From: Siphonodentalium dalli
Lineage: Eukaryota; Mollusca; Scaphopoda; Gadilida; Siphonodentaliidae
Direction: 5' to 3'
Length of the DNA: 64,000 nucleotides
Assembly (NCBI GenBank): GCA_032622095.1
Contig: CP136067.1
Coordinates: 48,343,549 to 48,407,548, forward strand
The translations under genes were made by a program, and so were the position numbers. Shown one piece after another: positions 1-10,590 of this stretch. Within the stretch, counting starts at the first letter, position 1, and the number at the start of each line of letters is the position of its first letter. A model generated the notes under the pieces. It saw only the letters and a list, made by a program, of their open reading frames with translations. It was not told the origin of the DNA and did no database searches.

Positions 1-1497
1 TCTCAATCACTACAGTACGAAATAATGTGTCATCAATCATCACTGATATGAAAATAATGTGTTTGGCTAAATTGTCAATGTTTATATCGAAAAAGTTGAA
101 TTCCTGGAGTGAATGTATATACCACGAGGTCTCAAGCAGTCTACCTCTTCGCATGCAGCATAGGACAATAATATTGAATGTCTCAATTATATTAATAGCT
201 TGAGGATAGGAGCGACCTATCATATGGTAAATATTCAACCAGGCTCTGGTTATATAAATTAAATTTTAAAGTTTAAACTAAATTCAACACATTATAAAAA
301 TATCAGTTTTTGAATTGATGACTGATGTACAGTGTAGTACAATAACGATTAACATTATGGTCTTGTAACTAAACATGTTAGAATATTGACAGTAGTGTGG
401 TATTAAACCTTTTACTGCTAAATTGATTTCTGGACATGTGTCACGTGTCTTACAGCTGAATATATTTCCATATTAAATATGCCTATCATGGTATTATAGA
501 ACATACCTTACCTAATATATCTCCCAGCATTTCGGTAACGTATATTCTCGAGTTAAATATCCCCTTTATATGTAAAGGTAAGTAACAAAATCCACCGAAT
601 GTCAGGTATCTGTAACATACATGTATATACTCGAGCATAGTTCGTTTGAAATAAAAACTTTCCCACTCACATTCACATGCTATGTACCGACGAAAACCAC
701 TCAATCAAGTCAATGCCAGGTTAGTAAATTAACGTAAATTATTATGTATATTCTATAGCTAAAAACCACTAATTGAGTAAAATGTTGATAAATATATAGG
801 GTGATCAAAAGAGAGGCCGTTGGAAATTATAGACTAATTTAAAAATAAATTATTCTCACTTCTCATCTACGTTGTAATAAACATATCACGAAATTGGGCA
901 ACCCAGTTATTTGAATTGTTTTTGTAATATATTAGTATCACAACAAATGTCACATAACCGTTGCATACATATTTCGTAACTTATGCTCCATTTGTCACTA
1001 AATTCATAAATACCTGCACGTATTTGTTGTCCTATAATTGCACAAAACGCATTCTGTTGTTAAACGCATTCGCACAGTGGAAGCATGCTTTCAAAAATCG
1101 TCATTATGTACCGTAGTAAATGCGTACAGCAAACAACATTCGTGTTCACTCTGTCCTAAATACATCCTCTAAAAATCCACAAATTCATAACTAACCTTTT
1201 CTCAATGAACATACCACACCCATGGTGACAGAATTTTTTTTTACTATATGCTAAGAAATTACCCCCTACTGATAACTCGAAACTAAACAGTGTCACCATT
1301 ACACGCACATTTCAAGTCAAGGTCATTCATTTCTTACCTTCACCTTTAGCATTCCACGGTGCGTTCGCTCCCCAACTCTGAATGCACTCGTTCAGGACCA
1401 TGGTACATATAATTATATAGTATTACCTGAAAGCCGATATATCGGCCTGCCGCAGTCTACCGGGAAGCCGATATATCGGCTTGCCGCGCTCAAAGGG
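1..1497. mobile_element. TTAA-type element, copy 0, cut by the window start
   Basis: This copy lacks only the first 150 bp of the 1647-bp element, which lie outside the window. It carries the internal second left end (TTAA at 403-406, homology from 407) and the paired palindromes at 1433-1446 and 1465-1482. Its right terminus is GCGCTCAAAGGG, ending at 1497 and followed by TTAA at 1498-1501. The truncation is a window edge effect, not a biological break. Confidence 0.8.
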
Positions 1498-2881
1498 TTA
1501 AACACCACCATATCCCGTCGCCACGCCCCTTGCTGAATTGTCCAGGCTAATTTATTGTTAAACACCACCACATCCCGTCACCACGCCCCTTGTTGAATCA
1601 TCCAGGCTAATTTATTGTTAAACACCACCACATCCCGTCGCCAGGCTCCTTGTTGAATCGTCCAGGCTAATTTATTGTTAAACACCACCACATCCCGTCG
1701 CCACGCCCCTTGTTGAATCATCCAGGCTAATTTATTGTTAAACACCACCACATCCCGTCGCCAGGCTCCTTGTTGAATCGTCCAGGCTAATTTATTGTTA
1801 AACACCACCACATCCCGTCGCCACGCCCCTTGTTGAATCATCCAGGCTAATTTATTGTCAAACACCACCACATCCCGTCGCCACGCCCCTTGTTGAATCA
1901 TCCAGGCTAATTTACTGTTAAACACCACCATATCCCGTCGCCACGCTCCTTGTTGAATCGTCCAGGCTAATTTATTGTTAAACACCACCACATCCCGTCG
2001 CCACGCTCCTTGTTGAATCGTCCAGGCTAATTTACTGTTAAACACCACCACATCCCGTCGCCACGCTCCTTGTTGAATCGTCCAGGCTAATTTACTGTTA
2101 AACACCACCACATCCCGTCGCCACGCCCCTTGTTGAATCATCCAGGCTAATTTATTGTTAAACACCACCACATCCCGTCGCCAGGCCCCTTGTTGAATCA
2201 TCCAGGCTAATTTACTGTTAAACACCACCACATCCCGTCGCCACGCCCCTTGTTGAATCATCCAGGCTAATTTACTGTTAAACACCACCACATCCCGTCG
2301 CCACGCTCCTTGTTGAATCATCCAGGCTAATTTACTGTTAAATACCACCATATCCCGTCGCCAGGCTCCTTGTTGAATCGTCCAGGCTAATTTATTGTTA
2401 AACACCACCACATCCCGTCGCCACGCCCCTTGTTGAATCATCCAGGCTAATTTATTGTTAAACACCACCACATCCCGTCGCCACGCTCCTTATTGAATCA
2501 TCCAGGCTAATTTACTGTTAAACACCACCACATCCCGTCGCCAGGCCCCTTGTTGAATCATCCAGGCTAATTTATTGTTAAACACCACCATATCCCGTCG
2601 CCAGGCCCCTTGTTGAATCATCCAGGCTAATTTATTGTTAAACACCACCATATCCCGTCGCCAGGCCCCTTGTTGAATCGTCCAGGCTAATTTATTGTTA
2701 AACACCGCCACATCCCGTCGCCACGCCCCTTGTTGAATCGTCCAGGCTAATTTACTGTTAAACACCACCACATCCCGTCGCCAGGCCCCTTGTTGAATCA
2801 TCCAGGCTAATTTATTGTTAAACACCACCACATCCCGTCGCCACGCCCCTTGTTGAATCGTCCAGGCTAATTTATTGTTAA
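1498..2881. repeat. 60-bp satellite array, 23 monomers (long form, reference)
   Basis: The array holds 23 monomers of exactly 60 bp plus a closing TTAA. With TTAA as bases 1-4, diagnostic sites are 6 (C/T), 10 (A/G), 14 (C/T), 23 (G/A), 27 (C/G), 30 (C/T), 35 (G/A), 36 (T/C), 42 (C/T), 43 (A/G) and 58 (T/C). Monomer 1 has 36C and 42T; monomer 2 has 23A; monomer 7 (1858-1917) begins TCAA instead of TTAA; monomer 15 has 6T; monomer 17 has 35A; monomer 21 has 10G. Monomers 3-4 and 5-6 are a repeated dimer, and 9 and 10 are the same type. The consensus is near 48% GC, clearly richer than the flanking element. On the minus strand 60 bp gives 20 codons with one open frame, interrupted by TGA in monomer 2 and TAA in monomer 17; I do not regard it as coding. 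Confidence 0.98.
2878..2881. other. Left TTAA target-site duplication of reference copy
   Basis: TTAA lies between the last base of satellite monomer type 23 (ending ...TTTATTG) and the first C of the element. It pairs with TTAA at 4529-4532 on the other side. The same pair occurs at every element copy. Confidence 0.85.
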
Positions 2882-2893
2882 CCCTTTTACCGC
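2882..2893 (+). repeat. Left terminal inverted repeat
   Basis: CCCTTTTACCGC is the outer 12 bases of the element. It matches the inverted right end at 10 of 12 positions; the two differences are at positions 7 and 9. Confidence 0.75.
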
Positions 2894-3001
2894 TAAATAT
2901 AATTATGGACGTGTGTCTTACTGCTGAATATTTCCATATTACCTATCGTGGCATCGTAGAACATAGCTTGCCAATATATTTTCCAGTATTTCGGTAACGT
3001 A
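2882..3001 (+). repeat. Left-end domain, outer copy of internal duplication
   Basis: These 120 bp align in direct orientation with 3438-3573 in the same element. Shared landmarks in order are CTTTTAC-GC-TAAA, GGAC-TGTGTC, CTGAATAT..TTTCCATATT, CCTATC-TGG, TAGAACATA, AATATAT and TTTCGGTAACGTA. Roughly four in five aligned bases agree, and the outer copy is 16 bp shorter because of small gaps. Confidence 0.8.
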
Positions 3002-3433
3002 AGTCTTTAATTTAAGCTACATGTATTCGGATCTCAATCACTACAGTACGAAATAATGTGTCATCAATCATCACTGATATGAAAATAATGTGTTTGGCTA
3101 AATTGTCAATGTTTATATCGAAAAAGTTGAATTCCTGGAGTGAATGTATATACCACGAGGTCTCAAGCAGTCTACCTCTTCGCATGCAGCATAGGACAAT
3201 AATATTGAATGTCTCAATTATATTAATAGCTTGAGGATAGGAGCGACCTATCATATGGTAAATATTCAACCAGGCTCTGGTTATATAAATTAAATTTTAA
3301 AGTTTAAACTAAATTCAACACATTATAAAAATATCAGTTTTTGAATTGATGACTGATGTACAGTGTAGTACAATAACGATTAACATTATGGTCTTGTAAC
3401 TAAACATGTTAGAATATTGACAGTAGTGTGGTA
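3002..3433. other. Non-coding spacer between the two left-end copies
   Basis: AT-rich sequence without recognisable gene or RNA. It contains a single GAATTC (at 92-97 in the first, truncated copy), which I see nowhere else in the unit. A minus-strand frame of 85 codons (3012-3269, TTG start) has no recognisable domain and no supporting context. Confidence 0.6.
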
Positions 3434-3437
3434 TTAA

Positions 3438-3573
3438 ACCTTTTACTGCTAAATTGATTTCTGGACATGTGTCACGTGTCTTACAGCTGAATATATTTCC
3501 ATATTAAATATGCCTATCATGGTATTATAGAACATACCTTACCTAATATATCTCCCAGCATTTCGGTAACGTA
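3438..3573 (+). repeat. Diverged second left end inside the element
   Basis: This stretch starts ACCTTTTACTGC directly after a TTAA at 3434-3437, mirroring the true left end (TTAA then CCCTTTTACCGC) 556 bp upstream. Homology runs to a shared TTTCGGTAACGTA. It looks like a relic left terminus: either the element once began here (3438-4528, 1091 bp) and gained a new left end, or the left end was duplicated internally. The first base is A instead of C, so it is probably not a working terminus. Confidence 0.75.
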
Positions 3574-4461
3574 TATTCTCGAGTTAAATATCCCCTTTAT
3601 ATGTAAAGGTAAGTAACAAAATCCACCGAATGTCAGGTATCTGTAACATACATGTATATACTCGAGCATAGTTCGTTTGAAATAAAAACTTTCCCACTCA
3701 CATTCACATGCTATGTACCGACGAAAACCACTCAATCAAGTCAATGCCAGGTTAGTAAATTAACGTAAATTATTATGTATATTCTATAGCTAAAAACCAC
3801 TAATTGAGTAAAATGTTGATAAATATATAGGGTGATCAAAAGAGAGGCCGTTGGAAATTATAGACTAATTTAAAAATAAATTATTCTCACTTCTCATCTA
3901 CGTTGTAATAAACATATCACGAAATTGGGCAACCCAGTTATTTGAATTGTTTTTGTAATATATTAGTATCACAACAAATGTCACATAACCGTTGCATACA
4001 TATTTCGTAACTTATGCTCCATTTGTCACTAAATTCATAAATACCTGCACGTATTTGTTGTCCTATAATTGCACAAAACGCATTCTGTTGTTAAACGCAT
4101 TCGCACAGTGGAAGCATGCTTTCAAAAATCGTCATTATGTACCGTAGTAAATGCGTACAGCAAACAACATTCGTGTTCACTCTGTCCTAAATACATCCTC
4201 TAAAAATCCACAAATTCATAACTAACCTTTTCTCAATGAACATACCACACCCATGGTGACAGAATTTTTTTTTACTATATGCTAAGAAATTACCCCCTAC
4301 TGATAACTCGAAACTAAACAGTGTCACCATTACACGCACATTTCAAGTCAAGGTCATTCATTTCTTACCTTCACCTTTAGCATTCCACGGTGCGTTCGCT
4401 CCCCAACTCTGAATGCACTCGTTCAGGACCATGGTACATATAATTATATAGTATTACCTGA
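3574..4461. other. Non-coding body of the element
   Basis: AT-rich sequence with no gene, RNA or domain that I recognise. Noted within it: a short motif AGGGTGATCAAAAGAGAGG starting at 3829, a run of nine T after GTGACAGAA, and a 9-bp inverted repeat ATGGTGACA / TGTCACCAT (4253-4261 and 4322-4330) with a 60-base loop. Confidence 0.6.
4253..4330. repeat. 9-bp inverted repeat with 60-base loop
   Basis: ATGGTGACA at 4253-4261 is the exact reverse complement of TGTCACCAT at 4322-4330. The loop contains the T9 run. One such match in an AT-rich 1.6-kb segment could be chance, so no function is assigned. Confidence 0.4.
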
Positions 4462-4518
4462 AAGCCGATATATCGGCCTGCCGCAGTCTACCGGGAAGCC
4501 GATATATCGGCTTGCCGC
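4462..4518. repeat. Right subterminal direct repeats carrying GCCGATATATCGGC palindromes
   Basis: Two 23-bp direct repeats, 4462-4484 and 4496-4518, differ at one base and start 34 bp apart. Each contains the 14-bp perfect palindrome GCCGATATATCGGC followed by TGCCGC after a two-base spacer. The second extends to an 18-bp perfect palindrome, AAGCCGATATATCGGCTT (4496-4513). They end within the right terminal 12 bp. Nothing similar is at the left end. Subterminal repeats near transposon ends often bind transposase; that role here is inference. Confidence 0.85.
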
Positions 4519-4528
4519 GCTCAAAGGG
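4517..4528 (-). repeat. Right terminal inverted repeat
   Basis: GCGCTCAAAGGG, reading CCCTTTGAGCGC inward from the right end. It is followed directly by TTAA at 4529-4532. Confidence 0.75.
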
Positions 4529-5912
4529 TTAAACACCACCATATCCCGTCGCCACGCCCCTTGCTGAATTGTCCAGGCTAATTTATTGTTAAACACCACC
4601 ACATCCCGTCACCACGCCCCTTGTTGAATCATCCAGGCTAATTTATTGTTAAACACCACCACATCCCGTCGCCAGGCTCCTTGTTGAATCGTCCAGGCTA
4701 ATTTATTGTTAAACACCACCACATCCCGTCGCCACGCCCCTTGTTGAATCATCCAGGCTAATTTATTGTTAAACACCACCACATCCCGTCGCCAGGCTCC
4801 TTGTTGAATCGTCCAGGCTAATTTATTGTTAAACACCACCACATCCCGTCGCCACGCCCCTTGTTGAATCATCCAGGCTAATTTATTGTCAAACACCACC
4901 ACATCCCGTCGCCACGCCCCTTGTTGAATCATCCAGGCTAATTTACTGTTAAACACCACCATATCCCGTCGCCACGCTCCTTGTTGAATCGTCCAGGCTA
5001 ATTTATTGTTAAACACCACCACATCCCGTCGCCACGCTCCTTGTTGAATCGTCCAGGCTAATTTACTGTTAAACACCACCACATCCCGTCGCCACGCTCC
5101 TTGTTGAATCGTCCAGGCTAATTTACTGTTAAACACCACCACATCCCGTCGCCACGCCCCTTGTTGAATCATCCAGGCTAATTTATTGTTAAACACCACC
5201 ACATCCCGTCGCCAGGCCCCTTGTTGAATCATCCAGGCTAATTTACTGTTAAACACCACCACATCCCGTCGCCACGCCCCTTGTTGAATCATCCAGGCTA
5301 ATTTACTGTTAAACACCACCACATCCCGTCGCCACGCTCCTTGTTGAATCATCCAGGCTAATTTACTGTTAAATACCACCATATCCCGTCGCCAGGCTCC
5401 TTGTTGAATCGTCCAGGCTAATTTATTGTTAAACACCACCACATCCCGTCGCCACGCCCCTTGTTGAATCATCCAGGCTAATTTATTGTTAAACACCACC
5501 ACATCCCGTCGCCACGCTCCTTATTGAATCATCCAGGCTAATTTACTGTTAAACACCACCACATCCCGTCGCCAGGCCCCTTGTTGAATCATCCAGGCTA
5601 ATTTATTGTTAAACACCACCATATCCCGTCGCCAGGCCCCTTGTTGAATCATCCAGGCTAATTTATTGTTAAACACCACCATATCCCGTCGCCAGGCCCC
5701 TTGTTGAATCGTCCAGGCTAATTTATTGTTAAACACCGCCACATCCCGTCGCCACGCCCCTTGTTGAATCGTCCAGGCTAATTTACTGTTAAACACCACC
5801 ACATCCCGTCGCCAGGCCCCTTGTTGAATCATCCAGGCTAATTTATTGTTAAACACCACCACATCCCGTCGCCACGCCCCTTGTTGAATCGTCCAGGCTA
5901 ATTTATTGTTAA
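4529..5912. repeat. 60-bp satellite array, 23 monomers
   Basis: Second long-form array; monomer types 1-23 in the same order as 1498-2881, including the TCAA-start monomer 7 (4889-4948). Confidence 0.98.
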
Positions 5913-7559
5913 CCCTTTTACCGCTAAATATAATTATGGACGTGTGTCTTACTGCTGAATATTTCCATATTACCTATCGTGGCATCGTAGAACATAGCTT
6001 GCCAATATATTTTCCAGTATTTCGGTAACGTAAGTCTTTAATTTAAGCTACATGTATTCGGATCTCAATCACTACAGTACGAAATAATGTGTCATCAATC
6101 ATCACTGATATGAAAATAATGTGTTTGGCTAAATTGTCAATGTTTATATCGAAAAAGTTGAATTCCTGGAGTGAATGTATATACCACGAGGTCTCAAGCA
6201 GTCTACCTCTTCGCATGCAGCATAGGACAATAATATTGAATGTCTCAATTATATTAATAGCTTGAGGATAGGAGCGACCTATCATATGGTAAATATTCAA
6301 CCAGGCTCTGGTTATATAAATTAAATTTTAAAGTTTAAACTAAATTCAACACATTATAAAAATATCAGTTTTTGAATTGATGACTGATGTACAGTGTAGT
6401 ACAATAACGATTAACATTATGGTCTTGTAACTAAACATGTTAGAATATTGACAGTAGTGTGGTATTAAACCTTTTACTGCTAAATTGATTTCTGGACATG
6501 TGTCACGTGTCTTACAGCTGAATATATTTCCATATTAAATATGCCTATCATGGTATTATAGAACATACCTTACCTAATATATCTCCCAGCATTTCGGTAA
6601 CGTATATTCTCGAGTTAAATATCCCCTTTATATGTAAAGGTAAGTAACAAAATCCACCGAATGTCAGGTATCTGTAACATACATGTATATACTCGAGCAT
6701 AGTTCGTTTGAAATAAAAACTTTCCCACTCACATTCACATGCTATGTACCGACGAAAACCACTCAATCAAGTCAATGCCAGGTTAGTAAATTAACGTAAA
6801 TTATTATGTATATTCTATAGCTAAAAACCACTAATTGAGTAAAATGTTGATAAATATATAGGGTGATCAAAAGAGAGGCCGTTGGAAATTATAGACTAAT
6901 TTAAAAATAAATTATTCTCACTTCTCATCTACGTTGTAATAAACATATCACGAAATTGGGCAACCCAGTTATTTGAATTGTTTTTGTAATATATTAGTAT
7001 CACAACAAATGTCACATAACCGTTGCATACATATTTCGTAACTTATGCTCCATTTGTCACTAAATTCATAAATACCTGCACGTATTTGTTGTCCTATAAT
7101 TGCACAAAACGCATTCTGTTGTTAAACGCATTCGCACAGTGGAAGCATGCTTTCAAAAATCGTCATTATGTACCGTAGTAAATGCGTACAGCAAACAACA
7201 TTCGTGTTCACTCTGTCCTAAATACATCCTCTAAAAATCCACAAATTCATAACTAACCTTTTCTCAATGAACATACCACACCCATGGTGACAGAATTTTT
7301 TTTTACTATATGCTAAGAAATTACCCCCTACTGATAACTCGAAACTAAACAGTGTCACCATTACACGCACATTTCAAGTCAAGGTCATTCATTTCTTACC
7401 TTCACCTTTAGCATTCCACGGTGCGTTCGCTCCCCAACTCTGAATGCACTCGTTCAGGACCATGGTACATATAATTATATAGTATTACCTGAAAGCCGAT
7501 ATATCGGCCTGCCGCAGTCTACCGGGAAGCCGATATATCGGCTTGCCGCGCTCAAAGGG
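5913..7559. mobile_element. TTAA-type element, full copy 2
   Basis: Complete 1647-bp copy with both termini and TTAA on each side. Long-form arrays flank it on both sides. Confidence 0.78.
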
Positions 7560-8943
7560 TTAAACACCACCATATCCCGTCGCCACGCCCCTTGCTGAAT
7601 TGTCCAGGCTAATTTATTGTTAAACACCACCACATCCCGTCACCACGCCCCTTGTTGAATCATCCAGGCTAATTTATTGTTAAACACCACCACATCCCGT
7701 CGCCAGGCTCCTTGTTGAATCGTCCAGGCTAATTTATTGTTAAACACCACCACATCCCGTCGCCACGCCCCTTGTTGAATCATCCAGGCTAATTTATTGT
7801 TAAACACCACCACATCCCGTCGCCAGGCTCCTTGTTGAATCGTCCAGGCTAATTTATTGTTAAACACCACCACATCCCGTCGCCACGCCCCTTGTTGAAT
7901 CATCCAGGCTAATTTATTGTCAAACACCACCACATCCCGTCGCCACGCCCCTTGTTGAATCATCCAGGCTAATTTACTGTTAAACACCACCATATCCCGT
8001 CGCCACGCTCCTTGTTGAATCGTCCAGGCTAATTTATTGTTAAACACCACCACATCCCGTCGCCACGCTCCTTGTTGAATCGTCCAGGCTAATTTACTGT
8101 TAAACACCACCACATCCCGTCGCCACGCTCCTTGTTGAATCGTCCAGGCTAATTTACTGTTAAACACCACCACATCCCGTCGCCACGCCCCTTGTTGAAT
8201 CATCCAGGCTAATTTATTGTTAAACACCACCACATCCCGTCGCCAGGCCCCTTGTTGAATCATCCAGGCTAATTTACTGTTAAACACCACCACATCCCGT
8301 CGCCACGCCCCTTGTTGAATCATCCAGGCTAATTTACTGTTAAACACCACCACATCCCGTCGCCACGCTCCTTGTTGAATCATCCAGGCTAATTTACTGT
8401 TAAATACCACCATATCCCGTCGCCAGGCTCCTTGTTGAATCGTCCAGGCTAATTTATTGTTAAACACCACCACATCCCGTCGCCACGCCCCTTGTTGAAT
8501 CATCCAGGCTAATTTATTGTTAAACACCACCACATCCCGTCGCCACGCTCCTTATTGAATCATCCAGGCTAATTTACTGTTAAACACCACCACATCCCGT
8601 CGCCAGGCCCCTTGTTGAATCATCCAGGCTAATTTATTGTTAAACACCACCATATCCCGTCGCCAGGCCCCTTGTTGAATCATCCAGGCTAATTTATTGT
8701 TAAACACCACCATATCCCGTCGCCAGGCCCCTTGTTGAATCGTCCAGGCTAATTTATTGTTAAACACCGCCACATCCCGTCGCCACGCCCCTTGTTGAAT
8801 CGTCCAGGCTAATTTACTGTTAAACACCACCACATCCCGTCGCCAGGCCCCTTGTTGAATCATCCAGGCTAATTTATTGTTAAACACCACCACATCCCGT
8901 CGCCACGCCCCTTGTTGAATCGTCCAGGCTAATTTATTGTTAA
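7560..8943. repeat. 60-bp satellite array, 23 monomers
   Basis: Third and last long-form array. Types 1-23 in reference order; monomer 7 again begins TCAA (7920-7923). Confidence 0.98.
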
Positions 8944-10590
8944 CCCTTTTACCGCTAAATATAATTATGGACGTGTGTCTTACTGCTGAATATTTCCATA
9001 TTACCTATCGTGGCATCGTAGAACATAGCTTGCCAATATATTTTCCAGTATTTCGGTAACGTAAGTCTTTAATTTAAGCTACATGTATTCGGATCTCAAT
9101 CACTACAGTACGAAATAATGTGTCATCAATCATCACTGATATGAAAATAATGTGTTTGGCTAAATTGTCAATGTTTATATCGAAAAAGTTGAATTCCTGG
9201 AGTGAATGTATATACCACGAGGTCTCAAGCAGTCTACCTCTTCGCATGCAGCATAGGACAATAATATTGAATGTCTCAATTATATTAATAGCTTGAGGAT
9301 AGGAGCGACCTATCATATGGTAAATATTCAACCAGGCTCTGGTTATATAAATTAAATTTTAAAGTTTAAACTAAATTCAACACATTATAAAAATATCAGT
9401 TTTTGAATTGATGACTGATGTACAGTGTAGTACAATAACGATTAACATTATGGTCTTGTAACTAAACATGTTAGAATATTGACAGTAGTGTGGTATTAAA
9501 CCTTTTACTGCTAAATTGATTTCTGGACATGTGTCACGTGTCTTACAGCTGAATATATTTCCATATTAAATATGCCTATCATGGTATTATAGAACATACC
9601 TTACCTAATATATCTCCCAGCATTTCGGTAACGTATATTCTCGAGTTAAATATCCCCTTTATATGTAAAGGTAAGTAACAAAATCCACCGAATGTCAGGT
9701 ATCTGTAACATACATGTATATACTCGAGCATAGTTCGTTTGAAATAAAAACTTTCCCACTCACATTCACATGCTATGTACCGACGAAAACCACTCAATCA
9801 AGTCAATGCCAGGTTAGTAAATTAACGTAAATTATTATGTATATTCTATAGCTAAAAACCACTAATTGAGTAAAATGTTGATAAATATATAGGGTGATCA
9901 AAAGAGAGGCCGTTGGAAATTATAGACTAATTTAAAAATAAATTATTCTCACTTCTCATCTACGTTGTAATAAACATATCACGAAATTGGGCAACCCAGT
10001 TATTTGAATTGTTTTTGTAATATATTAGTATCACAACAAATGTCACATAACCGTTGCATACATATTTCGTAACTTATGCTCCATTTGTCACTAAATTCAT
10101 AAATACCTGCACGTATTTGTTGTCCTATAATTGCACAAAACGCATTCTGTTGTTAAACGCATTCGCACAGTGGAAGCATGCTTTCAAAAATCGTCATTAT
10201 GTACCGTAGTAAATGCGTACAGCAAACAACATTCGTGTTCACTCTGTCCTAAATACATCCTCTAAAAATCCACAAATTCATAACTAACCTTTTCTCAATG
10301 AACATACCACACCCATGGTGACAGAATTTTTTTTTACTATATGCTAAGAAATTACCCCCTACTGATAACTCGAAACTAAACAGTGTCACCATTACACGCA
10401 CATTTCAAGTCAAGGTCATTCATTTCTTACCTTCACCTTTAGCATTCCACGGTGCGTTCGCTCCCCAACTCTGAATGCACTCGTTCAGGACCATGGTACA
10501 TATAATTATATAGTATTACCTGAAAGCCGATATATCGGCCTGCCGCAGTCTACCGGGAAGCCGATATATCGGCTTGCCGCGCTCAAAGGG
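8944..10590. mobile_element. TTAA-type element, full copy 3
   Basis: Complete copy. It marks the switch from long-form arrays on its left to 14-monomer arrays on its right, yet shows no difference from other copies that I can see. Confidence 0.78.

Larger units (their letters stand above)
2882..4528. mobile_element. TTAA-specific (piggyBac-type) non-autonomous DNA element, reference copy
   Basis: This is the first complete copy, 1647 bp. It is flanked by TTAA at 2878-2881 and 4529-4532, and each TTAA is in register with the TTAA at the boundary of the 60-bp monomers, so removing the element and one TTAA restores an uninterrupted satellite. The ends are imperfect inverted repeats: CCCTTTTACCGC at the left against CCCTTTGAGCGC read inward from the right, 10 of 12 identical. 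TTAA target duplication and CCC...GGG ends are known features of the piggyBac superfamily. No transposase is encoded: the longest non-satellite frames are 72 and 85 codons on the minus strand with TTG starts. It would therefore depend on a transposase made elsewhere, if it is mobile at all. A long MITE of another TTAA-targeting group is an alternative. The family assignment is inferred from ends and target site only. Confidence 0.78.

Noticed and set aside
1498-1557. CENP-B box in the 60-bp monomer
   Set aside because: On the minus strand only the CGGGA half is present; the TTCG half and the central A of the known consensus are missing, so centromere function cannot be argued from sequence.
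1578-2471. Minus-strand open frame of 297 codons with a 20-residue periodic product across the satellite (also shorter versions in every array)
   Set aside because: It is a by-product of a 60-bp period divisible by three. It is closed by monomer-specific stops (TGA in type 2, TAA in type 17), most differences between monomers change the amino acid (V/M, N/S, M/T), there is no start context, and in the 9-monomer array the frame simply runs into the transposon end.
1498-2881. CRISPR array
   Set aside because: The repeats abut directly with no unique spacers, the period is exactly 60 bp, and variation is scattered single-base changes. There are no cas genes, and the context is eukaryotic satellite DNA.
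3012-3269. 85-codon minus-strand frame in every element copy
   Set aside because: TTG start, no domain, no neighbouring signals, and an AT-rich non-coding setting; identity between units is explained by amplification.
3606-3617. Perfect 5' splice-donor-like AAG|GTAAGT in the element
   Set aside because: A single short match with no exon, acceptor or coding frame around it; expected by chance in sequence of this length.
3517-3735. 72-codon minus-strand frame in every element copy
   Set aside because: The start is TTG, no domain is recognisable, and it lies across the decayed second left end of the transposon. Its conservation only reflects the near-identity of the units.
2882-4528. Autonomous transposon with its own transposase
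   Set aside because: 1647 bp holds no frame longer than 85 codons outside the satellite and no DDD/DDE-type catalytic region; it can only be non-autonomous.
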